From Cranoglanis bouderius (taxonomy: Eukaryota; Chordata; Actinopteri; Siluriformes; Cranoglanididae), in assembly GCA_023630585.1 (NCBI GenBank), contig CM042555.1, positions 4,953,501-5,017,500 on the forward strand: a stretch of 64,000 nucleotides of DNA, read 5' to 3'. Shown here piece after piece: positions 31,850 to 42,344 of this stretch (position 1 is the stretch's first letter; each line of letters starts with the position of its first letter). The translations under genes were made by a program, and so were the position numbers. The notes under the pieces are model-generated. The model saw only the letters and a program-made list of their open reading frames with translations, was not told where the DNA came from and did no database searches.

Positions 31850-32530
31850 CTTTTCAGGGTCACGTCCGCGTCGTTTAGTGTGTTTGAATCGAACCCTGGT
31901 GTGGTCTCCTCCACAGCGTGGTTCTTTAGGCAGGTGGAACGTAATAAACACACTTTGGCGTGGAACAAAACAATGGATCCGAGAGCGTCTGAGTGAGGTG
32001 GTCTCGATCTGGGTCTAAGTGAACGCTACCGTGATTCAATTGCAGTGATTCAACTCTGAATCGACTCAACTGCGGGAAGTGAGTCGATTTAAACAAGTGC
32101 CATGTATTTTGGGTGGCAGCATTTTTTTTTTTTTCCGTACATATGAGCTGCTAAACTGTGAGACAAGATGCAAGCTGAACCAAAGGACAGAGCTGTAGGC
32201 CTGCAGAAGTGCAGTGTGTTATGGATATTTGAACTGCCAAAGACAGAAAAATCCAAATAAATGCTGGATGCTATAAAAAAATGTTTTGAACTAGTTATCT
32301 ATTACCTAATCATTTATTTAAGGTCTGTGTTCTCTATGCCTGGGTGGCTTTTGTTATTTCTATGCACTCTGCAAACTTTCCATGGCCGTTTTTCTGACCA
32401 ATGAAACAGAGTTTTATGAGTATATTTTTTTAAGCCCTACACAACCCTCACCTAAAGTTTTTTTTTTTTTCCCAATTTCCATCTGATTCACACTCTTCAA
32501 ATGGACTACTAGGTGTGAAATCTGTCTCAG
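31850..32530 (+). repeat. Dispersed repeat family C, copy 2 (longer)
   Basis: Shares CCAAAGGACAGAGCTGTAG, a preceding poly-T and CCCTACACAACCCTCA with 603-1150, in the same order. It extends further left through GAATCGAACCCTGGTGTGG and AACAAAACAATGGATCCGAG. The head has GATTCAA/TTGAATC words. Probably a degraded DNA transposon. Confidence 0.7.
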
Positions 32531-32879
32531 ACTCCTACAGTAGACCTACAATACTAGACAGAGTGAATAAAGTGAAGCACAGCGAGAACGGAAAACTTAT
32601 GACATCTCATTAGTAGCACATTTATCATCTCCTGTGCGTGATTTAAAACATTGACTGGGTCAAATCTTTTTAGCTACCTCCAGGGAAATCAATGAATGTC
32701 ACTGCTGAAGCAAAAAAAAAAAAAAAAAACCCAAAACAAAACCACCTCTTGCCTGCATCTCTTTCATTCTGTTCAGTCGTTGGCCTGCGCTCATGATTTT
32801 ACATTTACATTCTTCCTTGCGAAACCTTGGCTGACTGTCTGTCTCAATTCACTACCTTAACACACACTTGTCCCTTCTA
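32531..32879. other. Unique intergenic DNA
   Basis: Poly(A) of about 19 bases at 32711-32729. No gene. Confidence 0.45.
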
Positions 32880-33140
32880 ATCCCGGGCGCTAATGTTCAC
32901 ACGGAGCGTCCGCACACCCGGTCGACGAGTGCGTAATGCAAATGGTCTTTAGCGAGACAGCGAAGCATGCGAGACACAGCAAATTACACTCCCTAACGCC
33001 GGTAATTACAGCCATACCGACACGGCAGGAGAAAAGAACACGCTCAGAACAAGGGAGAGATTATGTATTAGAAATGTTATTAATGTGCCTCCATGCAAGG
33101 TCAGAGGATGCAGGCAAGATGGTGGAACGGGAAGGTGTGC
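32880..33140. promoter_or_regulatory. Candidate enhancer with perfect POU octamer
   Basis: ATGCAAAT, the canonical octamer bound by POU/Oct factors, lies at 32936-32943. GCTAATG (about 32889), AAATTACACTCC (about 32980) and GGTAATTACAGCC (about 33001) follow within 125 bases. Repeat-free and not AT-biased. Regulatory role is inference. Confidence 0.4.
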
Positions 33141-33362
33141 CAGAAGCTGTGGAGTAATAGAGGTGCATGATATATGTTTCAAAATTTTTGATTGCATTTA
33201 GATTGTGTTAGGGGAAACAAAAGGTGATATTTCTGCTGTACAGTTGGTTTTATGATAAATATTCACTACACAGTTGTTTTTACTTATTTTGTTTTCCCTT
33301 TCTTTCTCTCTTTGGGCTTTGGGTAGGGTTAGCATTAGTACCTTCAAATTCACTCGTGCATC

Positions 33363-33620
33363 ACGAGTGGTGCAGTGGGTAGCGTCAGCATATACAGCAC
33401 GATCCTGAGCTCAGGTTACTGTCTGTTAAGAGTTTTGCATGTTCTTCCTGTGTCTGTGTGGGGTTCTCCTGTTTCCTCTTGGCTCCCAGAAACATTCCAG
33501 GAGATGATTGGCTAGGTGTGAATGAGTGTCTGAACATGTGTGCGATGACCTCTGATGGACTGGCATCCCATTCAGGGTGTATTACCGTCTTGCATCCAGT
33601 ATTCCCGGGATAGACTCCAC
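33363..33620 (+). repeat. SINE-like repeat B, near full length
   Basis: Starts GAGTGGTGCAGTGGGTAGCG (A-box-like TGGTGCAGTGG), then GATCCTGAGCTCAGGTTACT, TTGCATGTTCTTCCTGTG, GAAACATTCCAG and GATGGACTGGCATCCC, to ATTCCCGGGATAGACTCC. It lacks the AATG tail. Confidence 0.8.
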
Positions 33621-34009
33621 TTTCTCCCCAAATGAATTCATATGGGATTCTACAAAATCCAACCATATTGACCTTTCCAAACCTGTCTAAATGTTTGTTT
33701 GCACGAGGAAAATGGTGATAGGAAGTGGAAGGAGAGAGAAATGACATGTTTAGTCTCACAAGCATAATGTACTCTATATCTTGACATGGAAAGGGGTTTA
33801 AAAAGGAATTAAGAGAGAACAAAGATGATGATGAGATGAAGAAAAAAGTGACTTGAGGCCTTTATGATAAAGGCGGGTTTTTTTGGAAAAGGAAAAAAAA
33901 ATGCTGATCCATTTCAGGCCAGTTCAGACAGAATAGTCTGCCGAGTCTGTAAATAGGAGTTCAATATTGAATGCCCTTCCCCTGCTTTTATTTGCTTTAA
34001 GCTGTCTCC

Positions 34010-34011
<2 letters not shown>
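33621..34011. other. Unique intergenic DNA
   Basis: Nothing recognised apart from purine-rich words. Confidence 0.45.
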
Positions 34012-34081
<70 letters not shown>

Positions 34082-34145
34082 CACACACACAGACATATAC
34101 GTACTGTACACACACGCACATAGACACACACACACACACACACAA
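34012..34145. repeat. (CA)n microsatellite, about 134 bases with breaks
   Basis: Long pure CA array, then CACG, AGACATATACGTACTGTA and further CA units. Confidence 0.95.
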
Positions 34146-34149
34146 ACTT

Positions 34150-34600
34150 GCTGAAAGAGACACAAATTGGAGCATTTTTAAGGAAATATTCAAAGCGAGG
34201 CAAAGCCGGCGGAATCAGTTATTATTTTTGATGTTGCAATTTCTGACACTTTGATGCAATCAGTGAGTAGCCGCCGCGCGAGAGGCTCTCCAGGGAGAGA
34301 ACTGTCAGTGCCGAGAGGCTGGAGCGAGAGTAATTATCGCAGATCAAACCCTGCTCGTTAGTAAGCTGGGATGGGAGGCAAATGCCAAAAACCAGCCAAT
34401 GTTTCGCAAACGCTTGTTCAAGGATATCCTAATTGCTATAAGTGGTTCCTTCAGGACTGACACATCAAACACCGCCGGCTGCGTGATGTCACCAGTGTGC
34501 CGCTCCACAATGGGTGAATTAAGGGAAGAGGGCGCAGCTAAGAACACAAACAAGGATGGTTTCCTGTCTTTAGAATGGCACACACACAGAGGTACACAAA
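34150..34600. promoter_or_regulatory. Strong candidate conserved non-coding element
   Basis: About 450 repeat-free bases with clustered developmental-type sites: TAATTATC at 34331-34338 next to AGATCAAA (TCF/LEF-type) at 34341-34348, GATATCCTAATTGC near 34422, and ACAATGG (SOX) at 34507-34513. GTTGCAATTTCTGACACTTTG lies near 34233-34253. A 77-codon plus frame over it has no recognisable domain. Confidence 0.45.
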
Positions 34601-35416
34601 TGCCCCGCAGCACTTCAACACACTGCATATAAAAATAATAATAATTTAAAAAAAAAACACCAACATGTGTCATCTTTCTGACCTTTCTCTGTCTATCTCT
34701 GTCTTTTTCCTTCATATACACAAGCACATACATGCACACAGACACTGAGCCAGTGGAGTTAGCAAACACACTGATCTCACCAGGATACACTGGCATCCAT
34801 GGCAATTTTCATTGACGAAAGGGTGGATATGGCCCAAGTAGGGTAAAGTGCAAAGAGTGAAGATGAATGCCAGCGTTTAAAAGACAACTCCTGTAGATAA
34901 TAGTAATCTCTGTTGCTTAAAAGAAGTTACACTTAAAATAAACGGGACACAAATAAACAGGACTCACACCTTGGTCTCCACCCTTTATATCTAATTAGAC
35001 TTGTTCTCATGTTATACTGCAAAGCATAAAATAAGACTTAATTAGTCCTAAATAAAGACTTCAGATTGTAATCACTACAAGTGAACTCCCAAACAAGCCA
35101 CTACCTGCTGGACAAGAAGCCTTTCCTACAGCATGGGGCTTTTATAATGGAATAACCTTACAAAATGCGTTATATATTACTAGAAACAGCAGTAGGACTT
35201 TATTTCATGTCCATGAAACATGTATGTGAAATAAAGTGTTTAGTATTTATTAGGTGGGTGATCCCATGATGAAGGTGCCATTGGCTGTCCCACCCCACGC
35301 CGACTACACATTACTTTGAAATATATTTTAAAATCATATGATTTTTTTTTTTTTTTGGGATTTGTTGAACATCTCATGCTTGGAACATCCTTCTCCATAA
35401 ATCATCCAGTAATGAA
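34601..35416. other. Unique intergenic DNA
   Basis: Short (AAT) patch near 34626-34640 and a T-run at 35342-35357. No gene. Confidence 0.45.
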
Positions 35417-35441
35417 AATAAATAAATAAATAAATAAATAA
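35417..35441. repeat. (AAAT)n microsatellite
   Basis: About six units. Confidence 0.9.
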
Positions 35442-35618
35442 AATGCCACGAAAATGTATATTTTAGTGTCCCACAACATTCACTCAATCCTGAACACATT
35501 CGGGGGTTGAAAGAAAAGATCACAGAAAGAAACAAAGTTATCGTATTTTTATTCTTTATTCAATGGTATTTTGATATTGACTGATGAGATCACTTCAAAA
35601 GTGCAATTATTTCATAAA

Positions 35619-35635
35619 AAAAAAAAAAAAAAAAA
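35619..35635. repeat. Poly(A) tract
   Basis: About 17 A in unique DNA. Confidence 0.9.
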
Positions 35636-35639
35636 GTCT

Positions 35640-35960
35640 GTAATGTCCTCATTCCATTAGCATGGATGCTAGTTAACCGCATTTTGTGTATCTGCTAATT
35701 TTAAACTAGAAAATCCCGTACTCATTTAAGAGCAAATTCCAGTGTACATTCCATTGTCAGCCGAGAAATGAAATTGCGTTAACGTATTTGATTAATTATT
35801 TTGAATGTTTAAAAGAATGCTTTCTTAGATTCTGCGCTGTAAAACAGAAGCATTTTTAAAGAGTTGCGTGACTAAATGGCAGCGTAATTATGGAAGCACC
35901 CAGGTAATTATGTGGTAATTATGTATAATTTCTGTAAACTACTTTGCATACTGGATTTTA
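35640..35960. promoter_or_regulatory. Candidate enhancer with three TAATTATG sites
   Basis: TAATTATG occurs exactly at 35885-35892, 35905-35912 and 35916-35923, followed by TATAATT. Upstream lie TTGATTAATTATTTTG (about 35788) and TAGTTAACCGC (about 35671). TAATTA is the core of many homeodomain sites. Confidence 0.45.
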
Positions 35961-36352
35961 AAGTTCATAGTGACTGAAATGAAAACTATGAGGTGTCACA
36001 ATGCTATAATTACTGAGAATTTCCTAGGTAATTAAGGTAACACTTACCAGTAATTTTCGGAGCATACTTTACACAGTATATATGTAAATACATACTAGTC
36101 AACATAAAAAATATAATTTAATAGTGGTTAGGACTATTAAGATGTTTCAGTTAATAATAATACCTGTAATATAAAAACTTGAATGTACTGTAAATAGGTC
36201 ATAGCGTCAAGCCTTGCTGTGCATGTGATTATTATTTTTTTATTTTATTTTATTTATTACATAATCTAAGACTAATAATAAACATAAACAAAAAAAAACT
36301 GTATATTCATCATCACTGATGTGCTGATGATTTTTTTGTTAGGAGACATTTA
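35961..36352. other. AT-rich unique DNA
   Basis: No gene. It runs up to the TA target of the Tc1 element. Confidence 0.45.
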
Positions 36353-37400
36353 CAGTTGTAATCAAAATTATTCAACCCCCATTGCAAATCAGGTTTATTG
36401 TCAATATTTACAGACTTTCAGCTGTTTGCAGTGAACAAATCAAACAAAAGCATTTGAAATAGTTCAACACAATGAATGCTTCTTGTGGTTTCCCAAAACT
36501 CAACTGAAAATACAACTTATTATGACTTCTCCAGTCTCAAAAATATTCAACCCCTTCATAGCAAGCGTCTTTAGGACTTAGTAGAGCACCCTTTTGCTGT
36601 TATGACCTGCTGCAAACAATATGCATAGCCAGACACCAGCTTCTGGCAGTGTTCCTGAGGAATCTTAGCCCATTCCTCATGAACAATGGCCTCCAGTTCA
36701 GTAATATTCTTGGGTTTGCGTGCTGCAACCGCCTTCTTCAAATCCCACCAGAGATTTTCTATGGGGTTCAAGTCAGATGACTGTGATGGCCCTGTAGAAT
36801 CTTCCAGGACTTCTTCTGCAACCAAGCCTTGGTGGAATTTGAGGTATGCTTGGGATCATTGTCCTGTTGCTAGGTCCAATGACCCCCAAGCTTCAGCTTC
36901 CTCACAGACGGCATGAGGTTTTCTCTTAGGATTTCCTGATACTTCAATGAATCCATCTTGTGTTCCACACGCTGCATGTTTCCAGTGCCAGAGGATGCAA
37001 AGCAGCCACAGAGCATCACCGAGCCACCACCATGCTTGACTGTGGACAGAGTGTCTCCAGACAGACCGCTGATCCATCGTGCCGAAAAGTTCCAGTTTCG
37101 TTTCATCGCTCCTCAGAACAGAATCCCAAAATTTCTATGGCTTATTCATACGATTTTGAGCCGACTTTTCTTGTGCTTTTGGGTCAGTAGTGGTGTATGT
37201 TCTGGTATGGAAACCTTCTGCATTTAGTACGCGCCCTACTGTGCTCACTGAAACCTCAGTGCCTGTTGCCACCAAGTCTTGCTGCAGGTCTTTTGCAGTC
37301 ACTCGAGGGTTTTTCACAACCTGCCTTCTCAGAAATCTGGTTGCAGCCATTGATAGCTTCCTTTTTCTGCCCCGTCCAGGTATTTCATGTATTTTCTGCC
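36353..37400 (-). pseudogene. Tc1-like transposase pseudogene (DD34E-type), right end lost
   Basis: The plus-strand left boundary CAGTTGTAATCAAAATTATT after TA is the 3' terminal repeat; the transposase reads on the minus strand. From its N-terminal side: a basic GRGRKRKLSMAATRFLRR segment (about 37320-37370), the second helix-turn-helix region (VTAKDLQQDLVATGTEVSVS), a central KHGGGSVMLCGCF block (about 37000-37040), QQDNDPKH with catalytic Asp at 36861-36863, and DLNPIENLWWDLKK with catalytic Glu at 36757-36759. D and E are 104 bases apart, one short of the 105 needed for 34 intervening residues, so a single-base deletion breaks the frame there. A stop precedes QQDN. Beyond about 37376 a phrase TTTCATGTATTTTCTGCCCC is partly duplicated and no matching terminal repeat was found. 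Confidence 0.9.
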
Positions 37401-37659
37401 CCTAGCCAGTTCAGGTATTTCATGTGTTCCAGCTCAAGCACACATCACAGACGTTTGATTCGCATCTGAGCTTCTGTATCCGAATCACTTTCACATTATG
37501 GAGGAAGCTCCTTTTTGGGGGATTAATTCTTCTTCCTTGTCTAGGGTTGGAACTCCACCTTCTGAAATGCTTGTTCTCGTTCTACCTGTGAGATGCCCAC
37601 GTTGTGTCACATATACACGTCATCAGCTATATCGTCAATATTGCGGGATGACAAATTCT

Positions 37660-37660
<1 letters not shown>

Positions 37661-37724
<64 letters not shown>
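37661..37724. repeat. (GA)n microsatellite, 64 bases
   Basis: Uninterrupted GA. Confidence 0.95.
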
Positions 37725-37728
<4 letters not shown>

Positions 37729-38095
37729 CTGGTGAGGGCTGTTTATCGTTGCTATAATGAACAGGAACTAACATGTCTCTCAGATGTTTCACAACATTAA
37801 ATCTAACTAAATAAACTCTTTAAATGTACAACATGTCATTCATTAATAAGTAAACATTGTAATCATTGGCAAATCACTGTTGTATAAGTGGAATAACATA
37901 CTCCAACCATGGGGTTATACAGACATAATCCAATTCGCCATGATAACTTCATGTCTCTGCTTCACATCATGCCGCATCATACTCTCCCAGTGTGGATTAC
38001 TTTTGTACAAACGCATGGTCTGGAGTGTGTTATTTCTTACATAGTTACTTACATAGTTACATAGTGAAGCAAAGTGTTACCTTCAAATCTCTGGG
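37725..38095. repeat. Foldback repeat family A, left arm plus hairpin
   Basis: GATGCTGGTGAGGG, AACAGGAACTAAC and TGTCATTCATTAATAAG match 15511-15650, followed by GTGGAATAACATACTCC and its degenerate inverted partner near 38010-38040. Confidence 0.7.
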
Positions 38096-38330
38096 TTATT
38101 TTATTATTAACCATCCATAATGGACATGTTCATTCTTTAACTCTCACATTTGCCTTGTTTGATGTTTGGTTAATTGTGTTAATTCATTCTGTTTAATTCT
38201 CTGTACAAACACTCATTCACAAACCATACGGAGAACTCATACAAGTGTACACACAGACACAGAGATACACACTGACAGCGCCAAGAGCAGCCTCTCCGTT
38301 CTGTCATGTCTGTAATTGGTAATGTCTTGG

Positions 38331-38333
<3 letters not shown>

Positions 38334-38376
<43 letters not shown>
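38334..38376. repeat. (CT)n microsatellite
   Basis: About 43 bases with one TTT break. Confidence 0.95.
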
Positions 38377-38377
<1 letters not shown>

Positions 38378-39429
38378 GTCCATTATAACAGGTCTTTGGG
38401 GATTGTACTCGAGTTTAGGTTTGAGAGCGAGCGAGAGATGGAGAAAGAAGTAAATGCCTCTCTAGAGTGTATTTGTGGACTGTGTTTATGGTTTATGCTC
38501 TCTGGGATATGGATTTAACCTTCTGGTAAGGCGGGCCAATATGACGATATAATATAGATATTGTGATAAATTACAGTAGGTACTCAATAATTTTAACACA
38601 TGCCAAGTCCATAATGTCCAATATAGCTGATTGGATTTTCTGTGTTTTTTTTTTTTTTTTTTATTTATTTTTTTTTATACATTCATTTGATTATTAGATA
38701 GTGATATGTTATTGTTGTTCCCAACTACTAGCTTTTTTACTGTTAAAAAAAAAAATCCAAATTATTCAATTATTCACTAATATTCTGGTTAATTATCAGA
38801 GCCATATATCTTCTTCTTCCTGAATTTTCCACTGAGAGAAGAAAATAGATCCGCATTCATATTATTTATGGCCAACTTGTTTTTCATTTATTATAAATTT
38901 GAATGGAACACATATAATTAAAGTGACCAGTCAAACTATAAGAACTATAAAACAATCATGGACTCCCACTTTGAGATAGTCAATAAAACATAAAAAGAAA
39001 AAAGAAACACACATAAACACACGTATTGTCAGTAAAAGTGACAGAATATCCAAGCACAAGTTCTGTACAACTTATTTAACATTACCCGGTTTAACAACTC
39101 TGAGGGATTTGAGGCAAATCATTTAGGTTGAAGGAGTTCAGCTGACAAACATTGTTGGGAACCGCTGCTTAAAGGAAAAAGAAAAAAAAAAAGAAAGAAA
39201 GAATGAGATTTGCTCCAGTGTTGAAACATAACTTTCATGTCATCACCTCAGATTCCTTTATTGAAAATCCTAGACACACAAAAACTTTATTCAGTGAGGT
39301 AATTCTGCGTATAATGTCTTCTGTTAAACTGAGTGGAATCAATTACCAAACTCTGGACAGCTATGCATCCAATAACTTAAAAATAATTTATTAAAGAAGT
39401 CAAATCAGTCCCTCTGGCTTAATATAGCA
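38377..39429. other. AT-rich unique DNA
   Basis: T-rich tract 38647-38680 and GAAA-rich patch 39175-39203. No gene recognised. Confidence 0.45.
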
Positions 39430-39650
39430 GAGTAGACTCGATGATGACAGCCTCTGCTGCTCCTGTTAGAGGCCCGGCGGAGAGCCTTCAGAAATTATGA
39501 GAGAGAGTAACTCACTCCTCAGCATAATGGGATTGTAAAGTATGACAATTTCAAGAAACATGCCATAAATTTGTCAAAGCGAGAGACAGGTGAGACAGAG
39601 TGTTACACTAACCCTCTTGATAATGACAGCTGTATTCTGTGTATTGAGTC
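39430..39650. other. Unique DNA, possible conserved non-coding block
   Basis: Repeat-free, with CATAATGGGATTG near 39523 and TTGATAATGACAGC near 39617. No coding sequence. Confidence 0.3.
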
Positions 39651-39654
39651 AGCA

Positions 39655-39656
<2 letters not shown>

Positions 39657-39698
<42 letters not shown>
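39657..39698. repeat. (GA)n microsatellite
   Basis: About 42 bases of GA. Confidence 0.95.
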
Positions 39699-39702
<4 letters not shown>

Positions 39703-39789
39703 CAGTCACTTTAGATGATGGGGAGGATTAAATCACGGCAGGATGGAGAGTAAAGTGAGCTGACGGATGGAGGTGTAATGAACGTCTGT

Positions 39790-40030
39790 CCGTCCCAGCC
39801 ATGGAAGGATGTGAATGCAGTGATGCGCGACTAGAAGAGCTCGTAAAGAAGTGTCGGAACGGACGGCTTCCGGCTCAGAGCGGGGACCTCCGAGAGCCTT
39901 TACGACCGCCACAGGATTTAACGGGCAATAATGACTGGAATAACCACTTCGAACATTGCAGAGTCCCGTGTGGCAGCCGGCGCAGAGCAAGGTGATATAT
40001 TCTGGCCAGGGGATGACAGGAGCAATGTTT
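39790..40030. other. GC-rich unique DNA, possible conserved element or unrecognised exon
   Basis: GC-richer than its surroundings. An ATG frame (39801-39995, 64 codons) reads MEGCECSDARLEELVKK at its start and is rich in Arg and Cys. I recognise no family and see no convincing splice signals, so I do not call a gene. AACATTGCAGAG (39952-39963) is enhancer-like sequence. Confidence 0.3.
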
Positions 40031-40073
40031 CAAATAGAAGGAAGGGACAGGGAGGGGAAAGAACACCCTGGAA

Positions 40074-40076
<3 letters not shown>

Positions 40077-40130
<54 letters not shown>
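40077..40130. repeat. (GT)n microsatellite, 54 bases
   Basis: Uninterrupted GT. Confidence 0.95.
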
Positions 40131-40132
<2 letters not shown>

Positions 40133-40228
40133 AAGAAGGAGACACAGGGAGACTGTTAAAAGAATAAGGCCTACATATATAGATATACATAGACCATAGC
40201 ATTATAAGATGAAGACATTTCATTGACT

Positions 40229-40580
40229 ATGTTTACATGCACATCATATTCCGTTCCGGGATGTAGCCATATTCCAAATACGATGTTTATATGCGTACAT
40301 GCATCAGAATATTCCTCTATATATTTTTGTTGTAATTATGCCTGAGTTGCCATTCCTAAATCCCTAGCCTACAGCAAAGCACCTGTTAGCACCCACAATT
40401 TTTTGCAGACTGAGTATGAGCATATATCTCCTTTCTGTGGATTTTCTGAATAAGGTGTTTACATGCAACAAATTTCCGATTAAAACAAGCATATTCCAGG
40501 AGTGGGAATCAAAATTTGGGGAATCAGAATATTGTCTTAATCTGAATCGGGCTATAGTATTGTGGCGTTTACATTCAATA
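40229..40580. repeat. Dispersed repeat with GTTTACATGCA modules
   Basis: GTTTACATGCA occurs at 40231 and 40457, with variants near 40284 and 40567. ATTCC words follow (ATATTCCG, ATTTCCGATT, AATATTCC). This is the look of a common fish non-autonomous DNA transposon. Boundaries are approximate. Confidence 0.65.
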
Positions 40581-40594
40581 CATTGACCACTCCA

Positions 40595-41222
40595 AGGTTG
40601 ATTATATTCCGCCCCCAGATGTTTTATTCCTCTTATACCACAGCAACGATAACACCCAATGATTACAATGTTTTATTTTTTTAAAGAACATCAATATATA
40701 CTTTTTGTCTGTTTATAGTTAATGGTGTGAAATACCATTTAATGGTGTGAAACATCCATGAAACTAGTTGGATCCTGTTATTGCTTACACTATAACAACT
40801 ATAAAGTCGTTCCCTTGCCAACCTCTCTTTTTTTTCCCTCTCTCTTTTGAAATGAATAAAACAATCACACAAAAACAAAGGCAAAGTGCAATGTCCTTTG
40901 TCCTCTGTGTCGACTATCCCATGGAGGAAAACTTTACTAACTGTTACAAAGCTCTGAAACTGGAGACTCCTTCAATAAATGTGAAATAAACTTCTGCTTA
41001 CAGAAAGCTTCGCCATCTACAGTTCTCTGTTTTTCTTTCTTTCAAAGCTGTTTATAAGGTGAATTAGATATCAGTACAAAAACGATAACACATTAGAATG
41101 AGAGCATTAATATAAACCTGTGATTTGCCTTGCACTATTGTCAGAGCTGCTCTTATAGAAAATGAATCGACACCTTGATGCTGACTAATCAGAATCAAGA
41201 ATTCAGCAGCGCTGTGGTATAA
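40595..41222 (+). repeat. Foldback repeat family A, complete right arm
   Basis: TTATACCACAGC at 40633-40644 and its exact reverse complement GCTGTGGTATAA at 41211-41222 bound a 590-bp unit. Inside are GTTTATAGTTAA, GGAGGAAAACTTTAC, AAACTGGAGACTCCTTC, AATATAAACCTGTGATTTGC and CTAATCAGAATCAAGAATTC. The best copy for defining this unit. Confidence 0.85.
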
Positions 41223-41399
41223 TGAGCCATAACAATTTGACAAATCAGATACAAAGCAGAGGATATTTCATTACATAAATACATAGATTTAAATAAAAAT
41301 GTGCTATTTTAGCATTTTAAATGTTTAAGTTGTCATAAACCAAAACCCCACCCAACCTCAAAGCCCCTGACACTTTCATGACTTCATTTTTGTTTGCAT

Positions 41400-41770
41400 T
41401 TTTTTTTGCAGACGTTAATCCTAATTTATAACTCACCAGCATCCTTTGGCCCAAGATCATAACACCAATTCATTAGCCGCTGGCACGCGAGCCTATCCTG
41501 ATTTTCAATAAACTCTCTAAAGCTGATAGACAGCAAGAGAGCGGCAGTCATGAAAGAACCTCTATTTCACAGGCTGGCACCTGTTCAAGCAACCATATGC
41601 TGCCATAATCTCTTAAAAAGCAACATCCAAGTCCAAATTTAATTATGTAATAGCCCAAACGCAGGCAGAGTGCAGACACAGCAGCTCGGCCAGCTGCTAA
41701 GCAGCCTGGAATTCGCTTTCTTCCTCTATGAGCTCATAGCTAACGGTGGAGTCTTTGAGGCAATGCAGAC
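41400..41770. promoter_or_regulatory. Strong candidate conserved non-coding element
   Basis: About 370 repeat-free bases with E-boxes CACCTG (41578-41583) and CATATG (41594-41599) 10 bases apart, TAATTATG at 41640-41647, and CAGCTGCTAAGC near 41692. Tissue-specific enhancers often show such bHLH plus homeodomain mixes. Unproven. Confidence 0.4.
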
Positions 41771-42344
41771 AGACACATTTATCTAGCGTTATGGCCATAA
41801 TAAATTTGTCACTGTCCATATGCCTCTCACATGAGCTCCGTTTACTTGTTGGCCATCAGTGGAACGTCTGGGTAAAGTGACAGCACGGTTTGGGATAAAG
41901 AGTCGCCAGTTGTGTGCCGCAGTCTTAGGAATCCTCATGTAATGTGCTGTGACACATCCAAATCTGTCAATTTTCATGAAGGCACAGATTTTCTTCTTGC
42001 AATTCTCCCTGTTTCAGTGCATTGTGCATTTCTTATGAAGTGTTGATGGATTGTGGAATTCTCTACACAGATTCTCCTGATTTAAATCATGTAGAGTTTG
42101 TCAAAGGTCGGATCAGTTCCATCAGGTTTGTTACAGAAACTTGTATCCTGTAGAGGGAGATGCAAGGTTATGCAGTAAGACCATTAAAAAATAAAAAAAT
42201 CAAAATCAAAAATCAAAGACCATCTCCCTTATAAAACTCTCATTTCCTTTGGATTTATATCATTATGTAATATCAGAATTATCTGTATTTTCATTCAAAT
42301 GATTCAATATTTGACAATACCAGTGAATCTGCTACTAGACAATG
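41771..42344. other. Unique intergenic DNA
   Basis: Nothing recognised. AT-rich towards the minisatellite. Confidence 0.45.

Noticed and set aside
40918..40990. Short peptide-like segment starting MEENFTNCYKALKLETPS
   Set aside because: The same DNA occurs at 60470-60530 and elsewhere as part of foldback repeat A, so it is repeat sequence and not a gene.
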